Source of the DNA: Tannerellaceae bacterium
GTDB taxonomy: Bacteria > Bacteroidota > Bacteroidia > Bacteroidales > Tannerellaceae
NCBI GenBank assembly: GCA_031284275.1
Contig: JAITAD010000067.1
Location: forward strand, 1-13,977
Length of the DNA: 13,977 bases
Direction: 5' to 3'
The stretch's first letter is position 1. Every line of letters starts with the position of its first letter. The translations under genes and the position numbers were made by a program. This document shows, piece after piece, positions 1 through 12,400 of the stretch. The notes under the pieces were generated by a model, which was not told the origin of the DNA, searched no databases, and saw only the letters and a list, made by a program, of their open reading frames with translations.

Positions 1-1
1 C

Positions 2-397
2 AACCCGCGCGCAGCGGAGAAACTTTGCCGCCTCAAAGGACTTATCCCTGCCAAATGTATGGATGCGGTACACGGCAGTGCCGTCCTTTGCAAAGACCTC
101 TCCCAAGCCGGTTCATACATCAAGATGGACAACGACACTTTTGCTCGGATACGCAAGCTGTTGCCCGGACTTCCCGAACTGTCCATCACTGCAGGAAAAG
201 TCCTTTCAAAAACTTACGGTAACACTGTCCGCATCGGTATTCCCACCCACCTCGTCACCCTCGAAATCATCCACCTCCTTGACCGTCCCCTCCTCTACCT
301 TCCTCCTCTCAACGCCGGCGACGAAGCCGAATACGGCACCGACCCTACGCTCATTCACGAGAGATGGTTCCCTACCCTGTCCGCCGTTATCGTCTAA
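2..397 (+). CDS. YciO/YrdC/Sua5-family protein, 3' part, possibly degenerate
   Basis: The reading frame is open from the left edge, so the N-terminal part, including the usual first half of the nucleotide-binding domain, lies outside the window. The visible part (131 codons) begins NPRAAEKLCRLKG and continues with VLCKDLSQAGSYIKMDN. This matches my memory of the YciO branch of the YrdC/Sua5 family (threonylcarbamoyl-AMP synthase-like; Sua5 makes the precursor of tRNA t6A). Later positions drift from the family. The usual LPGPFTF is LPGLPEL, the usual GIRIP is RIGIP, and the usual TTS/TSAN after PLL is replaced by YLPP. The frame stops at 395-397, just after AVIV, where relatives normally continue with DGG and a closing GKG segment. 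A GKG-ending peptide ([12 protein letters not shown]) is readable in another frame, ending at 458. This suggests an old frameshift or deletion, so a decaying gene or divergent paralogue is possible. Family call fairly sure; function unsure. Confidence 0.7.
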   Translation, partial: NPRAAEKLCRLKGLIPAKCMDAVHGSAVLCKDLSQAGSYIKMDNDTFARIRKLLPGLPELSITAGKVLSKTYGNTVRIGIPTHLVTLEIIHLLDRPLLYLPPLNAGDEAEYGTDPTLIHERWFPTLSAVIV

Positions 398-426
398 CCT
401 TCGGTATCGCCGCAAAAGCGGGGTAC

Positions 427-2845
<2,419 letters not shown>

Positions 2846-2849
<4 letters not shown>

Positions 2850-4987
2850 TCGACAACGGCAATATGCGGTTCACCTGCAGGGAAATCCAAACGGAGAACA
2901 GCGCCGGTGGACAAAGGCGTTCTGAGGAGGAAATCGGCAACGGGGTCTTCGATGTATTTTTGGATAGCACGTTTGAGCGGACGTGCGCCGTATTGCGTAT
3001 CATCAGCCTGTGCGGCGACATAGTCTCGAGCTTCCTCCGTGAGAGACAAGCTGTGTCCCAAGTCGGAAAGGCGTCCGTACAGGGAGGAGAGTTCGAGGTC
3101 GATAATCCGGTGAAGGGAGTCTTTCGACAAGGAAGAAAAGATGATGAGGTCGTCTATCCGGTTGAGAAACTCCGGAGTAAAAGTCTTTTGGAGTGCCTTT
3201 TGAATAACGCTACGGGAATGGTTATCATCGGCGCCATAGGAGGCTCGAAAGCCTATGCCACGCCCGAAATCGTTCAGTTGTCGCGAGCCGACGTTGGAGG
3301 TCATGATGAGGATAGTATTTTTGAAATCGATGCGCCGTCCGAGGCCGTCCGTGAGCCGCCCCTCATCAAGCACTTGCAAAAGGACATGAAATACGTCGGC
3401 ATGGGCTTTTTCAATCTCATCAAGAAGGATGACGGCATAAGGGTGACGGCGAACTTTTTCGGTCAGTTGTCCCCCCTCTTCATAACCGACGTATCCGGGA
3501 GGAGCGCCGATAAGACGGGAGACGGCAATCTTATCCAGATACTCACTCATATCGATACGTATCAGCGCATCGGCCGTACCGAACAGATATTCGGCAAGTT
3601 TCTTGGCCAAGTGCGTCTTACCGACGCCTGTCGGCCCAAGAAACATGAACGTACCGACGGGTTTGTTAGGATCCTTCAAACCGGTACGGCTGCGACGAAT
3701 CGCTTTGGCTATTTGTGCGACGGCTTCGTCTTGTCCGACAACCTGCTGACGGAGGGTGTTTTCCATCTCCAAAAGACGGCTGTTTTCTTCGGCAGCGATA
3801 CGGCAGACAGGGATACCCGACATAAGCGCCACGACCTCAGCAACCTGTTCCGCATCAACGACAAGTCGGTTGGCGGCCATCTCTTTATCCCACTCCTGTT
3901 TGGCCTCGCCAAGGGCTACGAGCAGGTCTCGCTCGGTATCGCGGAGGTTGGCGGCAAGCTCAAAATGTTGTGCTTGGGCGGCAGCACGTTTTCGCTCGGT
4001 GACATCACTGAGTCGCTCTTCAAGCTGTTTGATGTGCGGAGGAATAACTACGTTCAGCACGTGGCTACGTGATCCGGCCTCGTCAAGGGCGTCAATCGCC
4101 TTGTCAGGAAAATAACGGTCACTGACGTAACGTCCTGTGAGTTTGACACAAGCAGAAACAGCCTCGTCCGTGTAATTGACGTTGTGATGTTCTTCGTATC
4201 TGGCTTTAATATTTTGCAGGATGAGGCAGGTTTCGTCCTCCGTAGCCGGTTCGACGAGTATCTTCTGAAAACGACGTTCAAGCGCGCCATCTCCCTCGAT
4301 TCCTTTCCTGTATTCAGCCAGCGTGGTCGCCCCTATACACTGTATCTCTCCGCGCGCCAACGCCGGTTTGAGGATATTGGCGGCATCCATTGAACCTGCA
4401 GCGGAACCGGCGCCTACGATGGTGTGGATTTCGTCGATAAACAGAATAATGTTCGGATGCTTTTGCACCTCGTTCAATATAACTTTGATCCGTTCTTCAA
4501 ACTGCCCCCGATACTTTGTTCCGGCAACCAATAAAGTCATATCCAGACATACCAGACGTTTGTCGAAAAGAACAGGGGCTACCTGCCGACGAACGATGCG
4601 GGTGGCCAAACCTTCGACGATTGCCGACTTGCCTACACCGGGTTCTCCTATCAGGACAGGGTTATTTTTCTTTCGCCGGCTCAATATCTGAACAAGCCGC
4701 TCCAACTCGCTTTCGCGTCCGACAGTCGGATCAAATCGGCCTTCGGCGGCAGCCTTTGTCATATCCATGCCAAACTTGTCCAACATCGGGGTGTCCGAAG
4801 CATGTCCTTGACTGCCGACAGCCGCAACAGGAGAGATGTTGCCGCGAGAAGCTCCCCCATTTCGGGAAACAGGGATATCATCGTCGTCATCGTCCGTATA
4901 TCCGAACTTTGTCCGTAGCAGGCGGCGAGAAGTGTCAAATAAAATATCTTCAGCGGTGTTCATATTCCGGTTGGTTGTGATACACAT
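2846..4987 (-). CDS. clpC: ClpC-type AAA+ unfoldase lacking the N-domain
   Basis: This is a double-ring ATPase of the Clp/Hsp100 class that threads proteins into ClpP. It has 713 aa from the ATG at 4987. D1 has Walker A GEPGVGKS (114-121), pore loop [11 protein letters not shown] and Walker B ILFIDE (181-186). A short coiled middle segment spans roughly 321-371. D2 has Walker A GPTGVGKT (451-458), Walker B VILLDE (519-524), the [13 protein letters not shown] loop, a ClpP-docking-type IGF tripeptide (578-580) and the sensor-2 GARPLKR (667-673). Full ClpC proteins are about 820-850 aa and begin with a double Clp_N repeat. Here only about 25 residues precede the acidic linker (DDDDDD, 32-37), so the adaptor-binding N-domain is absent. 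The upstream trpF ends intact 15 nt before this start. Other starts are TTG 4999 and ATG 4963. The stop overlaps thiG (ATGA). Complete ATPase motifs argue for an active enzyme; a second full-length ClpC probably exists elsewhere (inference). Confidence 0.92.
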
Positions 4988-5002
4988 TAGTCTTCGCAAA
5001 AT

Positions 5003-5626
5003 CTATGCCGATGTAAGCGAAGATAGAAAGGCGTCTATTCGGGAAACGTCCTTTATCCCGGGAGACGTTTCAAAACCGCTGTTCAGGTCTATCCCCGCAA
5101 AACGGGGATGACGAAAGTGAGCGATGGCGTCCGCCATTTCAGGACGCAGACCTCCACTGAGCAGGAACGGCGTCTGTCCTGCATAGGCGTCAAGCGCCGT
5201 CCAATCGAACGAACGCCCTGAACCACCGTACGTATCGCATTTGGTATCGAAAAGGAAATAGTCCGCCGCTCCCTCATAGGCGGCAGTCTGTTCCAAATCA
5301 GCCGGCTCCGCCACAGATATGGCTTTGATAATTCCTACGCCCTGTCGGCGGAGTTGCCGACAGAGAGCAGGCGATTCCCTACCGTGCAATTGCAGAAAAG
5401 TGGGGCGATAGCGTAACATGTCCGACAACTCGGTACCCGTCGCATCAACAGAAACACAGACGCTTCCTTTCCGTCCGCCAATAAGGGCGAATACCGCCTC
5501 TCCGGCAGGGGGACGGAAACAACGGGGCGACTTCGCATAAAAAATATAGCCCATCAGGTCTATGCCTAACGCTGCCACGTCACGGATATTTGCAGGCTGC
5601 ACCATGCCGCAAACCTTGACTGTCAT
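5003..5626 (-). CDS. trpF: Phosphoribosylanthranilate isomerase TrpF
   Basis: TrpF catalyses the Amadori rearrangement of N-(5'-phosphoribosyl)anthranilate to CdRP, the third step of tryptophan synthesis from chorismate, in the cytosol. The product is 207 aa, the usual size for a stand-alone TrpF. The general-base cysteine is in KVCGM (C6) and the general-acid aspartate in LFDTKC (D127). The GGSGRSFDW phosphate-binding segment, LSGGL and the closing GIDLNSGFETSPGIKD are all present, so it looks functional. Its ATG (5626-5624) overlaps the trpC stop in an ATGA, indicating coupling with the preceding pathway step. In many Bacteroidota trp operons trpF is followed by trpA; here the next gene is the shortened clpC instead. 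Confidence 0.96.
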   Translation of the reverse strand: MTVKVCGMVQPANIRDVAALGIDLMGYIFYAKSPRCFRPPAGEAVFALIGGRKGSVCVSVDATGTELSDMLRYRPTFLQLHGRESPALCRQLRRQGVGIIKAISVAEPADLEQTAAYEGAADYFLFDTKCDTYGGSGRSFDWTALDAYAGQTPFLLSGGLRPEMADAIAHFRHPRFAGIDLNSGFETSPGIKDVSRIDAFLSSLTSA

Positions 5627-6477
5627 CGGAGCGCCTCAACGAAAGTTTTCAACGCCTCGCCGGGATCTTTTGCTTTCATGAAAGCTTCTCCGATGAGAAA
5701 ACCGCCAAAACCTGCCGCACGCAACGAACGGACGGTCTCAGGGGAGTCTATGCCGCTCTCGGCGACAAGCAAGGGCCTACCTATCGCCTCCGAAGTTTCG
5801 GGCGAAAACGCCTCACCTGTGAGAACGTTCCTGAGCGTTTCGGAAAGGCGGAAAGAAGTGGCCACGTCGGTATGGAACGTCCCCAAATGGCGGTTATTCA
5901 CTCCCACCATATCGACGAAGGGGTTGATGTAGTCCAACTCTTTCTCGTCGTGCAATTCCAACAGTACTTCGAGTTGCAGAAAGGTCGCAAGTTCCGACAG
6001 GCGGCGACATTCCTCTTTGCTTAAAACAGAGGCGATAAGCAGTATCGCATCAGCGCCGCTGATACGGGACCGGAACACCTGATACTCGTCAATGATAAAA
6101 TCTTTGCGAAGCAGCGGAAGCTTGACACATTGCCGCGCCCGTTCCAAATCCCGCAAGGAACCTCCAAAAAACTTTTCATCCGTCAGGATGGAACAAACCG
6201 AAGCGCCTCCATATTCGTAAGCAGGGACGACCTCCGTAACCTCCGCCCCACGATACAACAACCCTTTTGAGGGGCTGCGGCGTTTGAACTCCGCAATGAT
6301 GCCGGAGGGCAAACTGCCATCCCGCAGAGCATGGGACAAAGCTCGCCGCATGGAACGTGGACGGCGGGAAAGATGGGAACCTGCCCACTCTCTCAACGTC
6401 GAGAGGGGCAGATTTTTCTTCTCTTCGGCTACTTCTATGCGCTTGTTGGCGACGATTTCCTGAAGAATATCCGTCAT
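5623..6477 (-). CDS. trpC: Indole-3-glycerol phosphate synthase TrpC
   Basis: TrpC closes the indole ring by decarboxylating CdRP to indole-3-glycerol phosphate, using the product of TrpF next door. The 284-aa protein carries the family's TIM-barrel landmarks: IIAEFKRRSPSKG (catalytic E63 and K65), LLRKDFIID (K125), VLLELHD, VGVNNR (N195), VAESGI (E240) and the phosphate-binding GGFLIGEAFM near the end. It is about 25 residues longer than the common 255-260 aa. Part of the excess is an insert of about 15 residues (TGEAFSPETSEAIG, 220-233) just before the VAESGI strand. The start at 6477 lies 9 nt after the permease stop, with an AAGAAG stretch between them that could serve as a weak ribosome site. 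It is the second gene of the run; trpE, G, D, B and A are not in the window. Confidence 0.96.
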   Translation of the reverse strand: MTDILQEIVANKRIEVAEEKKNLPLSTLREWAGSHLSRRPRSMRRALSHALRDGSLPSGIIAEFKRRSPSKGLLYRGAEVTEVVPAYEYGGASVCSILTDEKFFGGSLRDLERARQCVKLPLLRKDFIIDEYQVFRSRISGADAILLIASVLSKEECRRLSELATFLQLEVLLELHDEKELDYINPFVDMVGVNNRHLGTFHTDVATSFRLSETLRNVLTGEAFSPETSEAIGRPLLVAESGIDSPETVRSLRAAGFGGFLIGEAFMKAKDPGEALKTFVEALR

Positions 6478-6486
6478 CGACTTCTT

Positions 6487-7791
6487 TTAGGGGAAAATGT
6501 AATGGAGGAAGAGCAGGGCAGATATCACATACAGTGTCGGCGTAACGGAACGGATCTGTCCGGTGAAAAGTTTGACGAGTACGTAACTGATCAGCCCCAA
6601 TCCGATACCATCGGCAATGGAATAGGTGAGCACCATCGTCAGTATCGTAATGAAAGCAGGGAGGGCTTCCGACATGTCGGAGAAATCCATCGTCTTGACA
6701 GCAGTCGTCATCATGACGCCGACGGCTACCAAAGCCCCTGTCGTCGCCGCACCGGGAACGAGCAGGAAGAGCGGCGCAAGGAAAAGCGCCAACAGGAATA
6801 GCGAACCGGTGACGGCAGCCGTCACGCCCGAACGCCCGCCCTCAGCTATACCGGCAGTACTTTCTACGTAGGTCGTAACGGTAGACGTACCGAAGACCGC
6901 TCCGACGGACGTCGCAATAGCATCCGACAGCAAGGCGCCTTTCATGTGGGGGATATTACCGTCCTTATCCATGATACCGGCTTGTGCTCCGGCAGCCACC
7001 AAAGTACCGAGTGTATTAAAGAGGTCCAGGAAAACGAGCACAAGGATGACTATCATCATGTCCCAATTGAGGACGGCGGCAAAGTCAAACTTGAAGAACG
7101 TGGGGGACAAGGATTGGGGCATGGAAACGGGGGCGAAACCGGCAGGGATATCCGTCACACCCATCGGTATCCCGATAAGCGTACAGAGTACTATACCGTA
7201 GAAAAGGGCGCCCCTTACTTTCTTCCATATCAGCACGGCACTGATGACCACACTGATAACGGCTAACGTAGCGACAGCGTCGAAACGTCCGAGTGTCACC
7301 AACGTCGCCTGATTGGCCTCAATAATGCCGGCGTTCTTCAACCCGATAAAAGCGATGAACATCCCGATGCCCACCGAGATGGCATAACGAAGGTTGAGCG
7401 GGATACAGTCCACTATCTTTGAACGGATGTTGAAGACCGTCAGCAAGATGAAGATAATACCTTCTATGAAGACGGCTGTCAGCGCCGCCTCCCACGAATA
7501 TCCCATACCGAGAACGATGGTAAAGGCGAAAAAGGCATTGATACCCATCCCCGGCGCCTGAGCCAGCGGCAACTTGGCCAGAAAAGCCATCAGGATGGTA
7601 CCTACCGCCGAGGCAAGGGCGGTAGCCGTAAAGACGGCGGGCTTGTCCATAGAAGCCGCACTGAGAATCTCGGGATTGACCGCAAGGATGTAACACATCG
7701 TCATGAATGTCGTCAGCCCCGCCAGAAACTCCGTCCGTAGCGTCATTCGTTGGGGATCATACCCAAACAACTTGGTAAGTAAAGAGGCCAT
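6487..7791 (-). CDS. NCS2-family purine permease (AzgA/PbuG-like)
   Basis: This is an inner-membrane proton-coupled uptake protein for nucleobases of the AzgA/GhxP/PbuG branch of NCS2, usually specific for guanine/hypoxanthine or adenine. The 434-aa product starts MASLLTKLFGYDP and is hydrophobic throughout, with about 12-14 likely membrane spans. Branch signatures are LAVNPEIL (36-43), QAPGMGINAFFAF (78-90), FLDLFNTLGT (254-263) and GTSTVTTYVESTAGIAEGGR (301-320). The exact base transported cannot be read from the sequence. The frame stays open for 79 codons upstream, but that part crosses the promoter and the 5' end of the divergent rlmD and has no family similarity, so the ATG at 7791 is the start. 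It heads the six-gene run: trpC begins 9 nt after its stop. A promoter-like box lies about 39 nt upstream. The short leader leaves no room for a purine riboswitch. Confidence 0.93.
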   Translation of the reverse strand: MASLLTKLFGYDPQRMTLRTEFLAGLTTFMTMCYILAVNPEILSAASMDKPAVFTATALASAVGTILMAFLAKLPLAQAPGMGINAFFAFTIVLGMGYSWEAALTAVFIEGIIFILLTVFNIRSKIVDCIPLNLRYAISVGIGMFIAFIGLKNAGIIEANQATLVTLGRFDAVATLAVISVVISAVLIWKKVRGALFYGIVLCTLIGIPMGVTDIPAGFAPVSMPQSLSPTFFKFDFAAVLNWDMMIVILVLVFLDLFNTLGTLVAAGAQAGIMDKDGNIPHMKGALLSDAIATSVGAVFGTSTVTTYVESTAGIAEGGRSGVTAAVTGSLFLLALFLAPLFLLVPGAATTGALVAVGVMMTTAVKTMDFSDMSEALPAFITILTMVLTYSIADGIGLGLISYVLVKLFTGQIRSVTPTLYVISALLFLHYIFP

Positions 7792-7884
7792 ACAGTGTAC
7801 ATTAATTGAGTTAAACCGTGAGAACGGCGCAAAGGTATGCAAAAAACATAGGGAATAGAGAAAGAAAATAACGTTCTTTGCCGC
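7792..7884. promoter_or_regulatory. Divergent intergenic region, permease / rlmD
   Basis: This 93-nt AT-richer spacer separates two divergent genes and must hold both promoters. The minus-strand box at 7830-7837 is clear. For rlmD no TAnnTTTG box at a sensible distance was found. A GTTCTTTG just before the ATG differs at two positions and would leave almost no leader. A small symmetric TTAA-N5-TTAA (7802-7814) lies in the permease leader and could be an operator, but nothing else supports this. Confidence 0.5.
7830..7837 (-). promoter_or_regulatory. Bacteroidota-type -7 promoter box
   Basis: Read on the minus strand, 7837-7830 is TACCTTTG, a perfect match to the TAnnTTTG -7 element known for the primary sigma factor of Bacteroidota. 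The start codon of the permease lies 38 nt downstream, giving a predicted leader of about 30 nt. No clear TTG-type -33 element is visible at the expected distance; the upstream DNA is T-rich. This is the only strong promoter candidate found for the whole permease-to-thiC run. Confidence 0.55.
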
Positions 7885-9258
7885 ATGGCAAGAAAAAGGA
7901 AAGAGTTGCCCTTGCTGGAAGGGGTAAAAGTGACAGGGATAGCGGCAGAAGGAAAAGCGATAGCCAGAGTAGACGAACAGGTCGTGTTCATCCCCTTCGC
8001 CGCACCCGGCGACGTAGGAGACATCCAACTGACCTGCAAAAAACAGAACTACGCCGAAGGAGTGATGGTACGCTTGTCAGAACCTTCCCAACTCCGCATA
8101 GCGCCGTTTTGCGAACATTTCGGGCAATGTGGCGGCTGTAAATGGCAACATCTACCCTACGAAGAACAGCTACGCTACAAACAACAGCAAGTCCTGGACA
8201 ATCTCGAACGCATCGGCAAAGTGCGGCCGGCCAACGTCCACGCCATCGCAGGTTCCGAACGTCAGACCTTTTACCGGAACAAGTTGGAGTTCACCTTCAA
8301 CTCCTATCCTTCTCCCGTTCTCGGTTTTCATGTCCCCGGACGTTTTGACAAGGTAATGGACATCAACAAATGCTGGCTTCAGGAAGATATTTCCAATCGG
8401 ATACGGATATTCGTCAAGTCTTTCTGTCTCGCTCACGAGGGTTATCCCTTTTTCGACCCCAAACGGCAGGAAGGGTTGATGCGTACCCTGATGATTCGGA
8501 CAGCTTCGACCGGAGAAGTGATGGCCGTCCTCGTCTTTTTTTACGAAGACAAGGATAAACGTGAAGCCTTACTTCATGCCCTTGCCCAAGCTTTCCCCGA
8601 AATTACGTCGTTACAGTATGTTATCAACGAAAAATGCAACGACAGTATCACCGACCAAACGCCCATACTCTTCCACGGTAAAGACCATATCGTTGAACGG
8701 ATGGAAGGATTATGTTTCAAAATCAGTCCCAAGTCTTTTTACCAAACCAATAGTGAGCAGGCTTACGTACTCTATTGCATCGTGCGTGATTTCGCCGGCC
8801 TGACGGGAAAAGAACGGGTGTACGATCTCTACACCGGAACGGGTACGATAGCTAATTTCCTCGCTGCCCAAGCGGCCGAAGTCATTGGAATAGAGTATAT
8901 CGCCGAAGCTGTCGAAGACGCTCGTTGTAACGCCACCCTCAACGGTATCACGAACAGCGCCTTCTTTTCCGGAGATATGAAAGATATTCTCACAACCGCT
9001 TTTTTCGAACAGCACGGATACCCCGACCTGATCATCACCGACCCTCCCCGTGCGGGTATGCACACGGCCGTGACGGAAGCTATCCTTGCCGCCCGCCCCG
9101 CCCGTATCGTTTACGTCAGCTGCAACCCTGCTACGCAAGCGCGCGACCTGCAACTCCTGTCCTCAGCCTACGAGGTCTGTGCTGTCCAACCCGTAGATAT
9201 GTTTCCCCACACCCACCATGTAGAGAACGTCGCTCTGCTCTGTCTTAATGGACAATGA
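7885..9258 (+). CDS. rlmD: 23S rRNA (uracil-C5)-methyltransferase, RlmD/RumA family
   Basis: This SAM-dependent enzyme puts a methyl group on C5 of a uridine in 23S rRNA (U1939 for RlmD in E. coli; related enzymes act on U747 or on tRNA U54, so the exact target is inferred). The product is 457 aa. An N-terminal TRAM-like RNA-binding domain covers roughly residues 8-65. The 4Fe-4S ligands are C76, C82 and C85 in the CEHFGQCGGC segment, plus C163. The SPKSFYQTN motif is at 281-289 and the SAM-binding DLYTGTGTIAN at 314-324. ITDPPRAGM follows, then the nucleophile C413 in VSCNPAT and the base E447 in HHVENVALL. Every catalytic element is present. It is transcribed away from the permease, and its last 14 nt overlap the 3' end of the opposite giant gene. 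Confidence 0.93.
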   Translation: MARKRKELPLLEGVKVTGIAAEGKAIARVDEQVVFIPFAAPGDVGDIQLTCKKQNYAEGVMVRLSEPSQLRIAPFCEHFGQCGGCKWQHLPYEEQLRYKQQQVLDNLERIGKVRPANVHAIAGSERQTFYRNKLEFTFNSYPSPVLGFHVPGRFDKVMDINKCWLQEDISNRIRIFVKSFCLAHEGYPFFDPKRQEGLMRTLMIRTASTGEVMAVLVFFYEDKDKREALLHALAQAFPEITSLQYVINEKCNDSITDQTPILFHGKDHIVERMEGLCFKISPKSFYQTNSEQAYVLYCIVRDFAGLTGKERVYDLYTGTGTIANFLAAQAAEVIGIEYIAEAVEDARCNATLNGITNSAFFSGDMKDILTTAFFEQHGYPDLIITDPPRAGMHTAVTEAILAARPARIVYVSCNPATQARDLQLLSSAYEVCAVQPVDMFPHTHHVENVALLCLNGQ

Positions 9259-9463
9259 ACTTTAACGTAACCTGTTCCTTTCCGTTGCGGGCGCTCAGGA
9301 TATAGATGCCGGCAGGCAGGTTGAGAGGCAGGCTTTCTTCCGGTTCGGACACCCGAAACGATCCGCAGATTTTTCCGTGAATTGTTGTGAGGTATACCTG
9401 AAAACCGGTGAAATTGGCTAATCGCAAAACACCTCCGCTATAGGATACTTCAGGCTTCACCGC
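9245..9463 (-). other. Type IX secretion C-terminal sorting domain (type A-like)
   Basis: The last roughly 72 residues show the usual layout of T9SS C-terminal signals: a short strand with GGVLRLANF, then FQVYLTTIHGK, then the LPLNLPAGIYILSA turn, and a final basic-hydrophobic strand VTLKFIVH at the very end. The family signal is recognised by PorU/PorV-type machinery, so the organism should carry a full T9SS elsewhere. Confidence 0.85.
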
Positions 9464-12400
9464 ATCAACAATCGGTTCTTGGTTCCCATCGGCATTTTTC
9501 AGCAACCAACCGTTGGATACGTTCAGGTAGGTCACATCAACAGCTCTGTGGTCTGACGACTCCGCTTGAACATAAACCCAACCCGACTTCTTCGCGTAGA
9601 AGTAACAAGTCTTACCGTTGTCGAAAGAGCGTATCTCCAATATGGTTGGGTCGCTCACCGTCCATATCACATTTTTGGCCGAAGCATCCTTGGGAGAAAG
9701 CTCTGCCGTGAGGGCGAAATCCTGTCCGGGATAGAGATCAAAGGAAGGCGTAATCACGGTAAGACTCTGAATGGGGACAGTAACGGACACTTGGCAGGTT
9801 CCTTCAAAACCGTTTTCCGTCTTTGCCGTGATTTGCGCCGTACCGGCTTTCAAGGCTGTCACATTACCGGAAGCCGAAACTTCGGCGACCGACGCATCGG
9901 AACTGAGCCATGTAACCGTCTGCCGATAAGCATCGGCGGGTGTTATTTCTGCCCGCAACAGATGCGACTCACCTCTCTGCAAGGCCAAATTATAACGGGA
10001 AAGGGCAATATTACTGATAAGGCTTTCCACCGTTACGGTACAAGTATCCGACAAGTCGCCGTCTTCCGTCATCACCGTAATCAATGCCGTTCCGGCAGCT
10101 CGCGCCGACACACGGCCAAACCCATCATCTGAAACCACCGTTGCGACAGCGGCATTACTCGTCCGCCATTGCAAATCTCCGGCCGCCATGTTCAAGGGGG
10201 TATATTCCGGTTTGATGAGGGCAGACCTACCCGTGTTCAATTGGAGACGTGTCGCATCCAAAGACAGACTCGTGAAAGATGGTACGACGCTCACCCAACA
10301 GGTATCGACGAAAGTGTATCCCACAGCCGCTACCCTGATGAAAGTCGTCCCTTCGCTTTTCAATTCCAATCGTCCGGTTTCATCAACGGAAACGATAGCG
10401 GGGTTTCCACTCGTCCATTGCAAAGAGGGGCGCACCGTAACGTCTTCCGGCTCGAATACCGTATGCAGGGAATAAGCCGTAATTCCACTCTTTAAGGTCA
10501 GATGATGGGTGTTCAGACGGATATCGCGCAAGAAAGTCTGCACTTTCACAACACAGGTTTTTGTTATTTGGCCGTAGGCAGCCTGTATCGTGATGGTAGC
10601 ATTTCCATCGGAAACGGGGTATATCCGTCCTGTAGAAGTTACCGTGACGACTTCCGGACGGTCATTGAGGATGTCCAAGGTTTTATTTGTCGCATCCGAG
10701 GGGATGAAAGTAATCGGCAATTGTACGCTGCCTCCGTTCCTGTCTACCACGAAAGTATCCTTCCCAATGCTGATATCCGTCAAGGGATTTTCCACTATCA
10801 CGCGGCAATCGGCCGTGAACGTTTTCCCGCTCGCAACACTCGTAAAGGTAACCGTAATGTAGGTTTCTCCAAAGCCTATGGCCTTGATCTCGCCGGTAAC
10901 AGGATCTACCGTCGCCACTTGCGGCTTCTCGCTACTAAATACGGGATTACCATCCACCGGAAAATCTTCCGGATCTTTTCCCACCTGCAAAGTGTGCGTT
11001 GCTCCCTTGTGTAAGGAAAGAATGGTTGGAGAAAGAACGACCCGCATATCGCTTGAAACGGTAGGGAACTCGCAAGTATCGGCACATCGGTCGTCCGGCG
11101 TCGCTACGCGTATCCGCGCCGTACCGGCGTCAAGCACGTTCACCAAACCTTCATTATCTACGGAAACGATATCCGGCGTAAGGCTATACCACCGTACAAC
11201 AGACTTGGCATCAACAGGAAGAAGTTCCACATCGAAATCGTACCATTGCCCTATATTGTAGGTAAAAGATCCGTCTCCTTGTGCAGGAGCTTTGATAATC
11301 AGTCGCTGCACGGGGTTCACTTTGACGGAGGCGGTCGTTTTCACCGCAGGATTGGCTTTCAAAGACACCGTGATGATGACATCCTGTTCAGGCTTACCAA
11401 TGGCCTGAGCACAACCGTCTTCGCTGATGAGTACGGTAGGAGAAGAACTTTCCCATGTCACATCTTTTGCGCTACCGATCACATCGGACGGCTTGGATTG
11501 TACTTGGAAATACGTCGGCGTGTTCAGCAGCAGATCCGACGCTTCCAATTCCAACCTCACCGCATATATCGTATACTGAATAGCTTGCATTGCCGAACCG
11601 TCAAGCGGATCTTCCAACGATATGACACTGACGATGGCCACACCTGTGGTATCACCAACCGTTATCGTACCGTTACGGTCTACAGTGACGATTTTTTCAT
11701 TAGAGGAATGCCAATGTACCTTACTGATGTCGAAACTTTCCGGCAGAGTAAAGGCTTTTGTAGCGCCGGGCGGCAAGAATGTGGGGCCGTCATAATGTAT
11801 GAACAAATCCTTTACCTGAATGGTGTGTGTCGATAGCAACTCGGTATTTCGGCTGCATACGGCCGTAATAGTAGCCGTTCCGCGAGACAACGTTTTTATC
11901 ACGCCGTCATAGCGCCCCACCGTTACGACAGCTTCATTGTCGCTACTCCATGTGTAGTAAGCGTCCGGCATCTCCGGCGTAGAAACGACGAACAGCGTGT
12001 CCGTTTCTCCCAAAGGAAATACGGTGAGGCCAACGATGTGGATGTCATCAATGACACGAACACGAACAGAATCTTTTAACGCAGGCGAGCCTTTTACTTC
12101 AACGGAAACGGTCAATAACCCCGATTGCAAGGCATGGAGGGCGACATTGTTATCGTTCCAATGCCATTCGGATAAAGAGGCGTCTTCGGGTGTTCGTTTC
12201 CATATCAGTTCGGCCTTTTGGGCAAGGTTTTCGGGCACGATATTAGCAGACCCGATTACCCAATCGCCGACTCGAACGACATCGCCGAGGTTCAAGGTCA
12301 GTTTCGCCACAGAAAACGAAACAGAAGCGGACTTCGTCGGGTCGGCTTTCAGGCGAACGGTCAATGTCGTCGTTCCAAAAGCCTCCATCTGTAAGTATAG

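Noticed and set aside
2864..4072. 402-codon open frame on the plus strand opposite clpC
   Set aside because: It lies fully antisense to a well-conserved AAA+ gene, shows no family motif, and its composition is what the complementary strand of such a gene gives.
5736..5741. CTGAGA on the minus strand, like a piece of a THI box
   Set aside because: It is a single six-base match inside trpC coding sequence with no supporting stems.
7792..8028. N-terminal extension of the permease by 79 codons
   Set aside because: It crosses the promoter box and the divergent rlmD start and has no similarity to NCS2 proteins; the family start matches the ATG at 7791.
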